Origin: Acinetobacter sp. YWS30-1
GTDB taxonomy: Bacteria > Pseudomonadota > Gammaproteobacteria > Pseudomonadales > Moraxellaceae
Direction: 5' to 3'
Assembly (NCBI RefSeq): GCF_033558715.1
Contig: NZ_CP114606.1
Coordinates: 2,108,001-2,172,000, forward strand
DNA length: 64,000 nucleotides
Within the stretch, counting starts at the first letter, position 1. Each line of letters opens with the position of its first letter. A program made the position numbers and the translations under genes. Below are positions 9,061 through 18,870 of the stretch, piece after piece. The notes under the pieces are model-generated. The model was given only the letters and a program-made list of their open reading frames with translations, was not told the origin of the DNA and did not search any database.

Positions 9061-10079
9061 TGTAAGGTCGTTTTATTTTCTGACTGAAGTTTCTGTGCCA
9101 CTGAAGTTGCAATTCCTTCACCAATCGATGAACCCATACGACCCAGTACTGACTCAAATGGACTATATTCAATAGTGTAGTTCAGTGCTTTTTCAGTTTT
9201 TAGTTCACGCTTCAAAGTATTTAAACTGCCAATACGGTCTGCAATACCCAATTTCACCGCCTGTTCACCGGTCCAGAACAGACCTGAGAAAATAGCAGGA
9301 TCAGTCGATTTTAATTTAGCTCCACGTCCCTGCTTTACAGCATTAATAAAGTGACCATGCACATTATCCAGCACACCTTGTACATGCGCTTTTTGCGCAG
9401 GATCAACCGGCTGTGTCATGGACAGCAAAGCTTTATTTTCACCTGAAGTCATGGTGCGGTCTTCAACTCCAAGTTTTTGCAGCAGGTTATTCACACCATA
9501 GTTCGGCATGATCACACCAATTGAACCGACCAGACTCGATGGATTGACAATGATTTCATCTGCAGCGGATGCAATATAGTAAGCACCAGAAGCCCCTGTA
9601 TCACCAATCACGGCATAGAGTTTTTTCTCAGGATACTGTTTTTTCAGATACTGGATTTCCTGCCAGATTTCATCTGACTGGACTGGTGAACCACCTGGTG
9701 AATTAATATTTAAAACGACAGCCTTACTTTGCTTGTTTTCAAAGGCTTTTTTGAGTGATTTGATGGTATTGCTACTGTTTACGCTTTGCTTGTCTGCGGC
9801 AATCGTGCCAATAATATCAACCACAGCAATGTGTGCACCTGCGCCTGCACTTGGATCAGAAGCACTCATGCTACAGCCTTTACCCAGCGCAAGAATGACA
9901 ACCAGCAGATAAGCGAAGGTCAGAAATTTAAAGAAGATCCCCCAGCGACGTGCCCGTCGTTGCTCTTCTACTGAAGCTAAAACCGCTTTTTCCAGCAGTT
10001 TCCATTCCGGGCCAGTCGGTTGAACTGGTTGTTGCGTATTTTGTATTTGATTTTCAGGTTTTGGTGGCCAATCGGACAT
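9057..10079 (-). CDS. sppA: Signal peptide peptidase SppA-type S49 protease
   Basis: A membrane-anchored serine protease of the S49 family in the short, single-domain form (340 residues). A cytoplasmic N-terminal stretch of about 45 residues precedes one membrane helix (KFLTFAYLLVVILALGKG). The protease domain then starts near residue 82. The NSPGGSPVQS loop is at about 125-135. The catalytic Ser is probably Ser164 in TGASGAYY and the general base Lys216 in SGENKALL. The 52-residue spacing matches the Ser-Lys dyad of Bacillus SppA. It degrades remnant signal peptides or membrane proteins by family knowledge. It diverges from the acyltransferase gene. Confidence 0.88.
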   Translation of the reverse strand: MSDWPPKPENQIQNTQQPVQPTGPEWKLLEKAVLASVEEQRRARRWGIFFKFLTFAYLLVVILALGKGCSMSASDPSAGAGAHIAVVDIIGTIAADKQSVNSSNTIKSLKKAFENKQSKAVVLNINSPGGSPVQSDEIWQEIQYLKKQYPEKKLYAVIGDTGASGAYYIASAADEIIVNPSSLVGSIGVIMPNYGVNNLLQKLGVEDRTMTSGENKALLSMTQPVDPAQKAHVQGVLDNVHGHFINAVKQGRGAKLKSTDPAIFSGLFWTGEQAVKLGIADRIGSLNTLKRELKTEKALNYTIEYSPFESVLGRMGSSIGEGIATSVAQKLQSENKTTLQ

Positions 10080-10206
10080 AAATAATCCAATAAATTAATT
10101 TATATTGAACCCATTATATACACCGAAAAGGGTAATTCTGTCTAAAGAAACCGTTTTCGCCTATAATAAGTGCTATTCTTTTTTATTTTATCAATATTAC
10201 AACTCA

Positions 10207-11181
10207 ATGACTGAACGCAGCTCAAAGAATTCAGCTTACGGTTTACTCAAATATATTAGCCGCCAACCGCTTTCAGTTTCCCGATGGATTGCGCGGATTC
10301 TTGCCTTAATCGTTAATATTTTTAAAGTTTCTAAAACTTCTGATGTAATTCGCCTGAACCTTGAGATCAGTTTGTCTGAACTGTCGACACAGGAAAGAGA
10401 ACGGATTACCCGTGCCGCGATTCGCAATGAACTGATGTCTTATTTCGAATTTTTCAGTATTTGGGGTTCGAGTAATCAGAAAAATATTGAGAGAGTGCAT
10501 AAGGTTATAGGCGAAGATTTACTGCATGATGCCTTGGCACAAAATAAAGGTCTGGTACTAATTGTGCCGCACTTTGGCACTTGGGAAATCATGAATGCCT
10601 ATGTTGCGCAATTCACTTCAATGACCATCATGTATAAGCCTGTAAAAAATCAGGCAGCGGATCAATTTGTTCGTGCAGCTCGTAGTCGCGAACAGGCCAA
10701 TCTGGTGCCGACAGATGAGTCTGGTGTACGACAGATTTTCAAAGCCTTGAAGCAAGGTGGCACCACTGTCATTCTGCCGGATCATACACCCAACGTTGGC
10801 GGTGAATATATTCCTTACTTTGGTGTTCCTCTAGCTACCAGCAATCTGAGTGCCAAGCTGATCCAGAAAACCAAAGCCCGTGCGCTGTTCCTTTATGCCC
10901 TGCGTAATGAGAATGCTGGCTTTGATATTCATATCGAGGCCATAGATGAAAAAATTTATCAGGGAGATGCTAATCAAGGTACAGGCATCATCATCAACAC
11001 GATTGAAAACCTGATTCAGCGTCATCCTGAACATTATCACTGGAGCTATAAACGCTTTAGAGCTCACGAAGATCTGGGAAATATTTATAAGCTTGATCAT
11101 AACCAAGCTTTGTCCAAAGTGAACCAGTTAAGAACTTCTAATCTGGCTGCTGTTGAACCATCTCTAGAATCAGTCAGTTAG
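10207..11181 (+). CDS. Lipid A biosynthesis acyltransferase (LpxL/HtrB family)
   Basis: An inner-membrane acyltransferase that adds a secondary acyl chain to lipid A or its precursor. The catalytic HX4E motif is HFGTWE, at about residue 123 from this start. A later LPDHTPNVGGEYIPYFG segment is also typical of the family. An upstream ATG at 10105 is in frame, but a TATAAT at 10162-10167 lies inside that extension and the added 34 residues do not resemble the family. I therefore place the start at 10207, giving 324 aa. Which acyl chain it transfers (LpxL or LpxM role) cannot be told from sequence alone. The stop overlaps that of convergent comEC by 12 bp. Confidence 0.87.
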   Translation: MTERSSKNSAYGLLKYISRQPLSVSRWIARILALIVNIFKVSKTSDVIRLNLEISLSELSTQERERITRAAIRNELMSYFEFFSIWGSSNQKNIERVHKVIGEDLLHDALAQNKGLVLIVPHFGTWEIMNAYVAQFTSMTIMYKPVKNQAADQFVRAARSREQANLVPTDESGVRQIFKALKQGGTTVILPDHTPNVGGEYIPYFGVPLATSNLSAKLIQKTKARALFLYALRNENAGFDIHIEAIDEKIYQGDANQGTGIIINTIENLIQRHPEHYHWSYKRFRAHEDLGNIYKLDHNQALSKVNQLRTSNLAAVEPSLESVS

Positions 11182-13632
11182 ATTTTGTTTTTGTAACCAT
11201 TTCCAGCGACTTCTTTCAGTTTCTAGAATGATTTGAGTTCCTTGCTGATGAAAATGCAGGCTGCCATGCTCTGCTGTAGTCAATAGAGGAATATCCAATT
11301 CTTTGAGATGCTGTTGAGTCAACTGACTTGGATGCCCGTAACGATTAAATTTTCCAGCAGACGCAATCGCCAGTTTAGGGCGATAGTGCTGCAAGAATTG
11401 ATAAGCTGAACTGTGCTGACTGCCATGATGGCCTAAGACCAAGACATCCACTTTTAAATCGGGGTAGTCTTTGAGTAACTGATATTCAGTCTGCCAACCT
11501 GCATCTCCCATCAGCAGAAAATTCTGATAAGGCCAGACATCTTTGAGCTGCAAATACACTACACAAGACAGGTCATTTTTATTGAAATTAGCAGTATTTA
11601 ATTGTTCTAGTTTTGGTGCAATGACCTTAATCTGCACATCATTCTGCCATTGCCACCGCTGTTCCTGATAACATAATTGAAAGTTTGAAGAGGCTGCAGT
11701 TTCGGTCACTTCATTGGCATAGATATTCTTAATCTTGAGCTGGTCTTTAATGCTGTGATAAGCACCACTATGGTCCTGATCCAGATGCGTTAAAATCACC
11801 TGCTCCAGTTGAGAAACACCTTGTACCGACAGAAATGGCATGATTACCTGCTTCCCAATACTAAATTTTTCCTCATCATAATAACCGCCCATATCGATCA
11901 TCATGTTATGAGTTCCATAACGAAAGAATATCGCCTGCCCTTGCCCAACGTCCAGCACCGAAAGCTGAAATGGCGGATGATAGAGTTGAGGAATACAAAT
12001 TGGTACTGCCGCGATAGCTATCCAGGATTTTGGCAATACGCCTCGTGGTAAGAATAAAATCAGCAAAGACAGGATGCATAGGCCAATCATCCAGAGATTC
12101 ATCGCAACTGGTATTAACTGCGGTTTAAACCAGTGATCCAGCAGATTTAAGAAGCCCAACAGGATATTCAGCAACAGATCATTCAGCTGAAATAGCATGC
12201 TTGAGACCGGTTCAGCGATAAAAAAGAGAATTGCTGCCAGAATATCGATCGGTACAATCAAAAGACCGATCCAGGGAATTGCGACCAAATTGCTGAACGG
12301 TGTGATCCAGGCAATCTGCTTAAAAAACAGCATCATTAAAGGAAATAAAGCGAGAAAGATTTTCCACTGTGATTCCACTAGCACTTTAGCTGCAAAATAC
12401 AGTTTTTGTATTGCTGTCTGATTTTGCTCGGATGGTCGCTGTTGAATGGTCTGATAAATTCTGAGCAATACAAAACAGGCCCCATAGGACAGCCAGAAAG
12501 CCGCGGACAAGATACTAAAGGGATCAATGAATAACAGTAAGGCGGCGCTCAGAATCAGAAGTTTTAAAGCCTGCAGATTTTGTCGAAGCAGCATGAGGAT
12601 GACACCAATCATACAGATCAGCAGAGTGCGGATTGCCGGGATTTCAAAACCCACAAAGGCACAGTACAGCACCACACAAAACAGAAAAGGTAAAGCCAGA
12701 AAATACTGGCGTGGCCATCTTAGATAAAGCTTAGGCATACTTCGTGCGACAAGTAGCCGAAGCATGGCACAGACCATCAGGGCAAAGATCAGCACATGTG
12801 GTCCGGAAATCGCCAATAAGTGACTCATGCCCATACGTCGAAATTGTTGCTCAGTTGCAGGACTTAAAAGGCTTTCATCTCCGGTAAGCAAAGCTAGAAT
12901 CAAACCTTTATTTTGTACAGGTTGTCTTGCTATGAACTCTCTTAATTCCAGCCGTTTCTGTTCTACCCAAAGTAAAAATTGCTGAGTTAAAGCTCTTTGC
13001 TCTCGAATATACTGACTATGCCCCAGTGTAGAAACAGTAGCTGAATCAAGTTGCTCTATCTGTTTGATCCGGAAACCTGCCATCACATTCTGTTGCAGTG
13101 CCCACTTTTCCACATCAAAAGCACCGGGCGTTGCATAACTGTGATTAGGACGTACCTGCCCTTGCAACCGATAATAATGCCCCAGTTTAAGTGTATTTAA
13201 ATTTTCATGATTCGCTGATAGTTGTGAAGTATTCGGAGGTTTTACAGATAGAAAACCCATCCAGGTTACGGTGCGTCCATTAAGATTTAATACTTCCAAA
13301 GGCTGCTGGATGGATTGATCACTGAGCTTATTCAAGCGTTTAACATAAACGATAATGTCTTTTTGCTGTACTTCATGCTCGACATTCAATAGCCGTTGGC
13401 TAAGCTGTTGATTGGCATAACCATGTCCCAGGAATATCCCGATTAGAATGCAGGTGCCTACCAGCAATCCTTTATATAAGGAATTTTTTAGAATCGCATT
13501 GAGCTTAGAACTACAGAAATAACAGAGCACAGTAAGAAATATCACTGAGATTGAATTCAACTCAATATTCAGAAAAGATTTTCCCATACAAGCCAGGCCT
13601 AAAATCCAGCCCAAACACAGCCATTGCAACAT
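11170..13632 (-). CDS. comEC: DNA internalization/competence protein ComEC/Rec2
   Basis: The inner-membrane channel that moves single-stranded DNA into the cytoplasm during natural transformation. The 820-residue protein has the full ComEC order. Two N-terminal helices and a DUF4131 region come first. The Competence membrane domain follows from about residue 240, with GMSHLLAISGPHV. The C-terminal metallo-beta-lactamase domain begins near DVGQGQAIFFRYG and includes THLDQDHSG and LGHHGSQHSS metal-site motifs. The gene looks intact, so uptake of DNA is plausible, as is usual in Acinetobacter. Confidence 0.93.
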   Translation of the reverse strand: MLQWLCLGWILGLACMGKSFLNIELNSISVIFLTVLCYFCSSKLNAILKNSLYKGLLVGTCILIGIFLGHGYANQQLSQRLLNVEHEVQQKDIIVYVKRLNKLSDQSIQQPLEVLNLNGRTVTWMGFLSVKPPNTSQLSANHENLNTLKLGHYYRLQGQVRPNHSYATPGAFDVEKWALQQNVMAGFRIKQIEQLDSATVSTLGHSQYIREQRALTQQFLLWVEQKRLELREFIARQPVQNKGLILALLTGDESLLSPATEQQFRRMGMSHLLAISGPHVLIFALMVCAMLRLLVARSMPKLYLRWPRQYFLALPFLFCVVLYCAFVGFEIPAIRTLLICMIGVILMLLRQNLQALKLLILSAALLLFIDPFSILSAAFWLSYGACFVLLRIYQTIQQRPSEQNQTAIQKLYFAAKVLVESQWKIFLALFPLMMLFFKQIAWITPFSNLVAIPWIGLLIVPIDILAAILFFIAEPVSSMLFQLNDLLLNILLGFLNLLDHWFKPQLIPVAMNLWMIGLCILSLLILFLPRGVLPKSWIAIAAVPICIPQLYHPPFQLSVLDVGQGQAIFFRYGTHNMMIDMGGYYDEEKFSIGKQVIMPFLSVQGVSQLEQVILTHLDQDHSGAYHSIKDQLKIKNIYANEVTETAASSNFQLCYQEQRWQWQNDVQIKVIAPKLEQLNTANFNKNDLSCVVYLQLKDVWPYQNFLLMGDAGWQTEYQLLKDYPDLKVDVLVLGHHGSQHSSAYQFLQHYRPKLAIASAGKFNRYGHPSQLTQQHLKELDIPLLTTAEHGSLHFHQQGTQIILETERSRWKWLQKQNLTD

Positions 13633-13671
13633 GAAGATTTTCTTTTTTATTATTATGTGCAGGCAATAATA

Positions 13672-13691
13672 AAGCCCACCGAAGTGAGCTT
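13672..13691 (-). terminator. Intrinsic terminator after lolD
   Basis: On the minus strand the stem AGCTCAC/GTGGGCT closes a TTCG tetraloop and is followed by TTATTATT. One pair is G-U. It lies 25 bp past the lolD stop. Confidence 0.75.
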
Positions 13692-13716
13692 CAATTAAAA
13701 AGGATTATTCCTACAA

Positions 13717-14400
13717 TTAGTCATTCATCCATAGACCATCACGCATATGTAGAATCCGGTCTGCCGAATGTGCCAATTGTTCATCATGGGTCACAATTAA
13801 CATGGCCATATTGAATTCGCTACGTAATTCAGTCAGTAATTCAAAGATTTTATCGGCTGTTTTACGGTCCAAGTTACCTGTTGGCTCATCTGCCATCATT
13901 AACTTCGGCTTGGTCACCACGGCACGAGCCAGTGCTACACGCTGACGCTCACCACCAGAGAGTTCACCAGGTTGATGGGTTAAACGATGGGTTAATCCAA
14001 CACGTTCCAGCAAGTATTCTGCCTGCTGTTTAGCCTCTTTAAACTTGACGCTTTTACGCAGCATCAATGGCATCGCGACATTTTCCAGCGCAGTAAACTC
14101 TGGCAATAGATGGTGGAATTGATATACAAAGCCCAAATTTTCATTACGGACATAGCCACGTTCTGCTTCAGATAAATTGTCAAAACGGCGGCCATTGACC
14201 ATCACTTGTCCGGCAGAAGGACGGTCAAGTCCTCCCAGAATATGCAATAAGGTACTTTTACCGGAACCACTTGAACCAACAATAGAAACAAATTCCCCGG
14301 CCTTTACCTGCAATGAAATCCCTTTGATCACATCAACCGTAGATTTTCCATCTGTAAAAGATTTCTCGATATTTTGGGCATCTAGAACCAGTTTACTCAT
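13717..14400 (-). CDS. lolD: Lipoprotein-releasing system ATPase LolD
   Basis: The ATPase of the Lol ABC complex, which extracts outer-membrane lipoproteins from the inner membrane and hands them to LolA. From the MSKLVLDAQN start the protein has 227 residues. Walker A GSSGSGKST is at 42-50, the ABC signature LSGGERQRVALARA at about 148-160, and Walker B LMMADEP follows. An in-frame ATG 12 codons upstream lies inside the preceding gene. The chosen ATG overlaps the LolC/E stop by 8 bp (ATGAGTAA), which fits tight translational coupling. Confidence 0.95.
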   Translation of the reverse strand: MSKLVLDAQNIEKSFTDGKSTVDVIKGISLQVKAGEFVSIVGSSGSGKSTLLHILGGLDRPSAGQVMVNGRRFDNLSEAERGYVRNENLGFVYQFHHLLPEFTALENVAMPLMLRKSVKFKEAKQQAEYLLERVGLTHRLTHQPGELSGGERQRVALARAVVTKPKLMMADEPTGNLDRKTADKIFELLTELRSEFNMAMLIVTHDEQLAHSADRILHMRDGLWMND

Positions 14401-15634
14401 AACGCAATGCCTCCGCCGGTTGAATTTTAGCAGCACGGAATGCTGGATAAATAGTTGCCAGGAAACTTAAGGCAAGTGACAAACCTACAATCACGACCAC
14501 ATCCTGCCAGCGCAGATAAGAAGGTAAATAGTTGATGAAATAGGCATCGAACATATTCAGGCCAAGTGAATTGTTTAACCAGCCAATAAAACCACTAATA
14601 CTGGTAGCCGCAATAATCCCGAGAATGGCACCCGCACAAGTTCCGATCACACCAATCACAGTACCTTGAACCATAAAGATTCGGGTAATCGTGGTAGGTG
14701 AAGCACCCAAAGTACGTAAAATTGCGATGTCGGATTTTTTATCTGTGACCACCATCACCAGCGAAGATACGATATTAAATGCTGCAACTAGAACAATCAG
14801 GAATAGTAATAAGCTGACCATCGCTTTTTCCATCTGGATTGCACTGAACAGATTACCATGGGTATAAGTCCAGTCAGAGGCATAGAAGTTACCCGGTAAG
14901 TCACGCACAATTTCCTGAGAAACCTGAGGCGCTGCGAAAATGTCATCCAGCTTCATACGTACGCCCTGAGCACCATCTGGCAAACGTAACAAGGTTGAAG
15001 CATCGTTCAAGGCAATATAACCCATCATCGAATCAACTTCTGCACCAATACTGAAGATCCCGACCACTTTAAAGCGTTTAAAACGGGGTACGACACCTGC
15101 TGGTGAAGGCGTCGCTTCAGGTAGAACCAAGGTAATGTTATCGTTCAAGCCTACGCCCATGGCATCTGCCATCTGCTTGCCTAAAACAATCCCAAATTCA
15201 CCTTTTTTCAGGTTATCAATACTACCCTCGACCATATGGTTCTGAATGATCGAAACTTTCTTCTCATACTTTGGTTCAATTCCGCTGACCATAATTCCGG
15301 CAACTTGCCCTTGAGCCGTGAGCATCCCCTGTAACTGGGTAAACGGAGCCACACCTTGAACGTGTTCATGCCGCTCAATCTGCTTTGCAAGTTCAGGCCA
15401 ATTTGTTAGAATTTGCGTCGAAGAAACAGTGGCTTGAGGAACCATACCCAAGACGCGATTTTTCAACTCTCGGTCAAAACCATTCATGACAGACAAAACT
15501 GTAATGAGGACTGCTACACCGAGCGTGAGACCGATCATTGAGACCAATGCGATAAAAGAAATGAAGTGGTTACTACGCCGTGCGCGAGTATATTTCAACC
15601 CTATATACAGCGAGATTGGTTTGAACATAACCAT
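14393..15634 (-). CDS. lolC: Lipoprotein-releasing system membrane subunit LolC/LolE
   Basis: The membrane subunit of the Lol lipoprotein-release ABC transporter. It has one N-terminal helix (FISFIALVSMIGLTLGVAVLI), a periplasmic domain of about 220 residues, then three helices from about residue 275 to the C terminus (MacB/FtsX-type fold). Only one such gene precedes lolD, so the complex probably uses two copies of a LolF-like subunit, as reported for Acinetobacter and related genera. The start may be 15634 or the second ATG at 15628 (MFKPISLYIG). The start codon is 20 bp from that of the divergent PilZ gene. Confidence 0.9.
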   Translation of the reverse strand: MVMFKPISLYIGLKYTRARRSNHFISFIALVSMIGLTLGVAVLITVLSVMNGFDRELKNRVLGMVPQATVSSTQILTNWPELAKQIERHEHVQGVAPFTQLQGMLTAQGQVAGIMVSGIEPKYEKKVSIIQNHMVEGSIDNLKKGEFGIVLGKQMADAMGVGLNDNITLVLPEATPSPAGVVPRFKRFKVVGIFSIGAEVDSMMGYIALNDASTLLRLPDGAQGVRMKLDDIFAAPQVSQEIVRDLPGNFYASDWTYTHGNLFSAIQMEKAMVSLLLFLIVLVAAFNIVSSLVMVVTDKKSDIAILRTLGASPTTITRIFMVQGTVIGVIGTCAGAILGIIAATSISGFIGWLNNSLGLNMFDAYFINYLPSYLRWQDVVVIVGLSLALSFLATIYPAFRAAKIQPAEALRYE

Positions 15635-15654
15635 CTAGTCCGAGGTAATAAATT

Positions 15655-16218
15655 ATGGAAAATGTACAGCATCCAAACGGATTCACTGAAAGACGAGTCA
15701 TGTCTCGAATCGATGCTGCTTTACGAATCAATTATCAGATTATTTCCGATGATGTTGCCTTGAATGATCCTTACGATGCTAATTTCGTATTGCCCCGCTA
15801 TTTTCTACTACTTGCAGAGCTAGATCAATTTGATCATGCTGTTAACTACGAATTAGAACAATTATCTGAAAAAGATCAACAAATTGCTCGAATCTTATCC
15901 TTATTCAACCAAAAATTAAACCTTATTACCGGTTCTTTGTATGACGCAATTGTACAAAGCATGTTACCTGTACCGGAACATGTGAACTTTTCAGAGACTG
16001 GTTTTAGCTTCTTTAGTGATCAGCCGATTAGTGAAGGCACCTATCTACATGTGACTTTAAGTCACCCGGAAAACTTCTTCCACATCGCGGCAACCGCTCA
16101 GGTGGCCTACAGTCGTGCAGAAGAAAACGGAAAATATCGTACGGGCGCTTATTTTATTACCCTGCACCCTCAGGATCGCGTCAAACTGGGCGAATGTGTG
16201 AAAGCCAGCTTTGCTTAA
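15655..16218 (+). CDS. PilZ-domain protein (probable c-di-GMP effector)
   Basis: A 187-residue cytoplasmic protein. The c-di-GMP-binding signature is split. An R-x3-R element is at residues 14-18 (RVMSR) and an N-x-S-x-x-G element at 111-116 (NFSETG). About 90 mostly helical residues lie between them, so this is an atypical PilZ protein with a helical insertion rather than a minimal one. GAGG lies 10-13 bp before the ATG. The partner is unknown. The window also encodes an EAL-domain protein that could set c-di-GMP levels. Its promoter must overlap the lolC coding start. Confidence 0.75.
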   Translation: MENVQHPNGFTERRVMSRIDAALRINYQIISDDVALNDPYDANFVLPRYFLLLAELDQFDHAVNYELEQLSEKDQQIARILSLFNQKLNLITGSLYDAIVQSMLPVPEHVNFSETGFSFFSDQPISEGTYLHVTLSHPENFFHIAATAQVAYSRAEENGKYRTGAYFITLHPQDRVKLGECVKASFA

Positions 16219-16238
16219 GACTGGCATCTATCTTTTTA

Positions 16239-17132
16239 TTAAAGGCGGGCTTTATAGCTCGCCTTAATTTCTTTAGCGAAATAAACCACTAAGCCGAACA
16301 ATAAAATTACTACACCCACCAAAGCAATGAGTGGCAATTTTTCATTATTCAATAATACGCCTACCAGCAAGGCCAGCATCGGTGTCAGGACTGTAGTTAA
16401 AGACAAAGTCGTCGGTTTAATTTTCTGTACCAGCTTGAAATAACAGAACATCGCAATCAGCGAAGCCATAATTACCGCATATACCAGACCAAATAAGGAC
16501 TTGGCATGTGGCATAGCAGTGGGTGCGTATTGCCAGATAAATGGCAACATACCCAGAGAAAAAACGACTGACAAGCCAATCGAACCGGCCGCCTGTGCCA
16601 TAGGATCAATTGGTGCATTAATTTTCTTCACCCAGAACATAGATACGCAATAAACTAATACACCAACCAGAGCGATCACGATTCCAATTGGCTGTATATG
16701 CTGATCTGCATCACCTAGACAGATCACCGAAAGTCCAGTTAAAGCGATTCCCATCCCCAGCCATTGATTCAGCGAAAGCTGCATCTGAAAGACAAAACGC
16801 CCAATCAGACCTGAAATGAGGGGTGCCAAGCCGAACATTAAGGCAATAATGCCAGAACTTAAATAATCCGTAGACCAGTAAGTAAAAATTTGCGAGCCGA
16901 TAAAACTGCATGCACCCGCCAAGTAACTATGTAGGGAAACACGATCAAGCGGTAATCTGGTTTTAAATAACCACAATAATCCTAAGGCCAGAGGCAAAGC
17001 CAAAAAGAAGCGGATCGCCAATGCCCACATTGGATGCAAATCTTCCACACTCCAGACAATCGCGAGCGGTGTGGTGGACCAGATGAAAACCAGCAAGGCA
17101 TAGGTCAACATCAGGTTACTTTTTGGGGGCAT
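16239..17132 (-). CDS. EamA/DMT-family transporter
   Basis: A 297-residue inner-membrane protein with ten hydrophobic helices arranged as two EamA repeats (about residues 8-140 and 150-285), the drug/metabolite transporter plan. The substrate cannot be inferred. FIWSTTPLAIVW near the N terminus is a common family signature. The DUF188 gene lies 15 bp upstream in the same direction, so they may share a transcript. Confidence 0.88.
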   Translation of the reverse strand: MPPKSNLMLTYALLVFIWSTTPLAIVWSVEDLHPMWALAIRFFLALPLALGLLWLFKTRLPLDRVSLHSYLAGACSFIGSQIFTYWSTDYLSSGIIALMFGLAPLISGLIGRFVFQMQLSLNQWLGMGIALTGLSVICLGDADQHIQPIGIVIALVGVLVYCVSMFWVKKINAPIDPMAQAAGSIGLSVVFSLGMLPFIWQYAPTAMPHAKSLFGLVYAVIMASLIAMFCYFKLVQKIKPTTLSLTTVLTPMLALLVGVLLNNEKLPLIALVGVVILLFGLVVYFAKEIKASYKARL

Positions 17133-17147
17133 ACTTAATCTCGTTTT

Positions 17148-17633
17148 TTATTTAATCGCAGTTTTACGTTTCTGTTTTTGAATGGTTTGATCTAGAGAGC
17201 TGGAAAACTCACGCTTATCACGTTCAGAAATCGGCGGTGGGCCACCAGTTTGCACACCGGCACCACGCAAGGTATCCATAAAATCACGTAAATGCAGACG
17301 TGCTTTGACGTTAGCCACTGTATAGATTTCACCACGCGGGTGAATCGCGATACCACCCTTCTCGATGACTTGAGCAGCCAAGGGTATATCCTGCGTCACC
17401 ACAATGTCATGCTCTTTCATACGGTCAACAATTTCCTGATCCGCCGCATCTGCCCCGCTCATGACCTGAATAGAATTGATACGAATCGACGGTGTAATCC
17501 CTACCGGCTGATTAGCCACAAAAGTGACTTCAAGCTGATAACGATCGGAGGCACGGATAATCACATCTTTCAGAATACGAGGTAATGCATCTGCATCGAC
17601 CCAAAGTTTGAATGGCAACACACAGCTTTCCAT
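17148..17633 (-). CDS. YaiI/YqxD family protein (DUF188)
   Basis: A 161-residue conserved protein of the YaiI/YqxD family, related to PIN/NYN-type nuclease folds. WVDADALPR near residue 11 contributes the conserved acidic residues, [12 protein letters not shown] is near 75-87, and [15 protein letters not shown] is near the C terminus. Its biochemical role is not established. The ATG of [16 protein letters not shown] is used; an internal start nearer WVDADA is less likely. Confidence 0.85.
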   Translation of the reverse strand: MESCVLPFKLWVDADALPRILKDVIIRASDRYQLEVTFVANQPVGITPSIRINSIQVMSGADAADQEIVDRMKEHDIVVTQDIPLAAQVIEKGGIAIHPRGEIYTVANVKARLHLRDFMDTLRGAGVQTGGPPPISERDKREFSSSLDQTIQKQKRKTAIK

Positions 17634-17882
17634 AAGGGAGAAATTTGGACTAGTGTAGCAAATCAGAGAATGCAGGTTGATGCTTAAAAACGCTCTTTCT
17701 CTGAATATCCTGGTATTTAAATACTCAACTCAACCGTATTAAATGAGTCAGCCACTCACAACTAGAAAAATATTTGACTTCACATGATTTGCATTTTAAT
17801 TTTTAAATTCATTCGAGTGACTTGAAAAATCGCAATGACCCTCGATTAACTATAAATAAGTCATCCAAGATCAATTGTGCAT

Positions 17883-18815
17883 ATGAAAAAACAGAATAGC
17901 CCAGAGATCATCACTATTGATGATCAGAATTTCGGTAGTCATGTCGAACATTGGACCTTGCTTACTGAAAACCCAGGCACAGATGTTCCTCAATGGTTAG
18001 GCAAAGCCCTTGATGCACCTGTAATGCCGATGGGCTTGTGTACACAAGAATGCGATATGGATGAAACCACCTGGCTGATTCAGGGACCGAGCAAAGCTGC
18101 GGTACAGTTAAGCCAAGTGATTGCCGTAGAAAATAACAAGCCACAGGCTGTGAAAACCGCATTTCCGGGTTTTGACAGTCCCTACCAGGTGAAAGCCACG
18201 ATTGACCGGATTATTTCTTGTAAATCCGACACCCAAGCTGTGTTGCGTCTCAATCTGGGTGCCAACAATATCATCTATGCCTTTGATACGCTGTACAGCG
18301 TCAACCGGTCGCATTATGAAAAAGACCAGTCTTATATCGTCAACTTAAATGCCTGGGCTTATGAACTGGAAGTGGTGACTGACCATGAACATTTAGTCGT
18401 GGATGATCCTGCCTCTATCAAACATCACCGTGCCCTGAATGCAATTCTTGCGGAAAATAATGGTGTTGCACCGGATAATTTACAGGAACAGATCGATGCT
18501 TGGGAGCCGAAATCTGAAGAAGACAAAGAACCGGTAACGGTTGATTTCTCCAAAATGGTCGCTTATCTCTATGGTGAGACCATGGGTCAGGAAGATGAAG
18601 CCTGGTTCCAGGGCAATATTGTCGGTAAAACTTCAATGCAATTTATGGATCAGGACTACATGCTCTATGATGTTACCCTGATTCATGATGAAGGCCAGCC
18701 GGCTACCTTGATCCGTGTAGCCACCCGCAATGACAAGCATAAAGATTTCCAGATTGGTCAATATATTCGGGGCAATCTGTGGATTCAGGCCAATATCTAT
18801 CGAAAAGCAGCTTAA
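17883..18815 (+). CDS. Conserved hypothetical protein (310 aa)
   Basis: I do not recognise this protein. It is acidic and soluble, with no signal peptide or membrane helix. Visible features are a Trp/Gly/Asp-rich first half and a Glu/Asp-rich stretch near residues 205-220. A C-terminal segment (about 225-310) reads like a small beta-barrel, with alternating hydrophobic residues. The ATG at 17883 is preferred to the GTG two codons upstream. It stands alone in its transcription unit and ends in a strong terminator. Confidence 0.7.
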   Translation: MKKQNSPEIITIDDQNFGSHVEHWTLLTENPGTDVPQWLGKALDAPVMPMGLCTQECDMDETTWLIQGPSKAAVQLSQVIAVENNKPQAVKTAFPGFDSPYQVKATIDRIISCKSDTQAVLRLNLGANNIIYAFDTLYSVNRSHYEKDQSYIVNLNAWAYELEVVTDHEHLVVDDPASIKHHRALNAILAENNGVAPDNLQEQIDAWEPKSEEDKEPVTVDFSKMVAYLYGETMGQEDEAWFQGNIVGKTSMQFMDQDYMLYDVTLIHDEGQPATLIRVATRNDKHKDFQIGQYIRGNLWIQANIYRKAA

Positions 18816-18831
18816 GCTGAATATCCAGATC

Positions 18832-18870
18832 GGAGGCTCATATTTTTATATGAGTCTCCTGTTTTTTATT
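18832..18870 (+). terminator. Intrinsic terminator after the 310-aa gene
   Basis: The stem GGAGGCTCATAT/ATATGAGTCTCC has one G-U pair and a T4 loop, followed by a T-rich tail. It starts 16 bp past the stop codon. Confidence 0.88.

Noticed and set aside
10105..10206. N-terminal extension of the lipid A acyltransferase from ATG 10105
   Set aside because: The added residues do not fit the family and a TATAAT box lies inside the extension.
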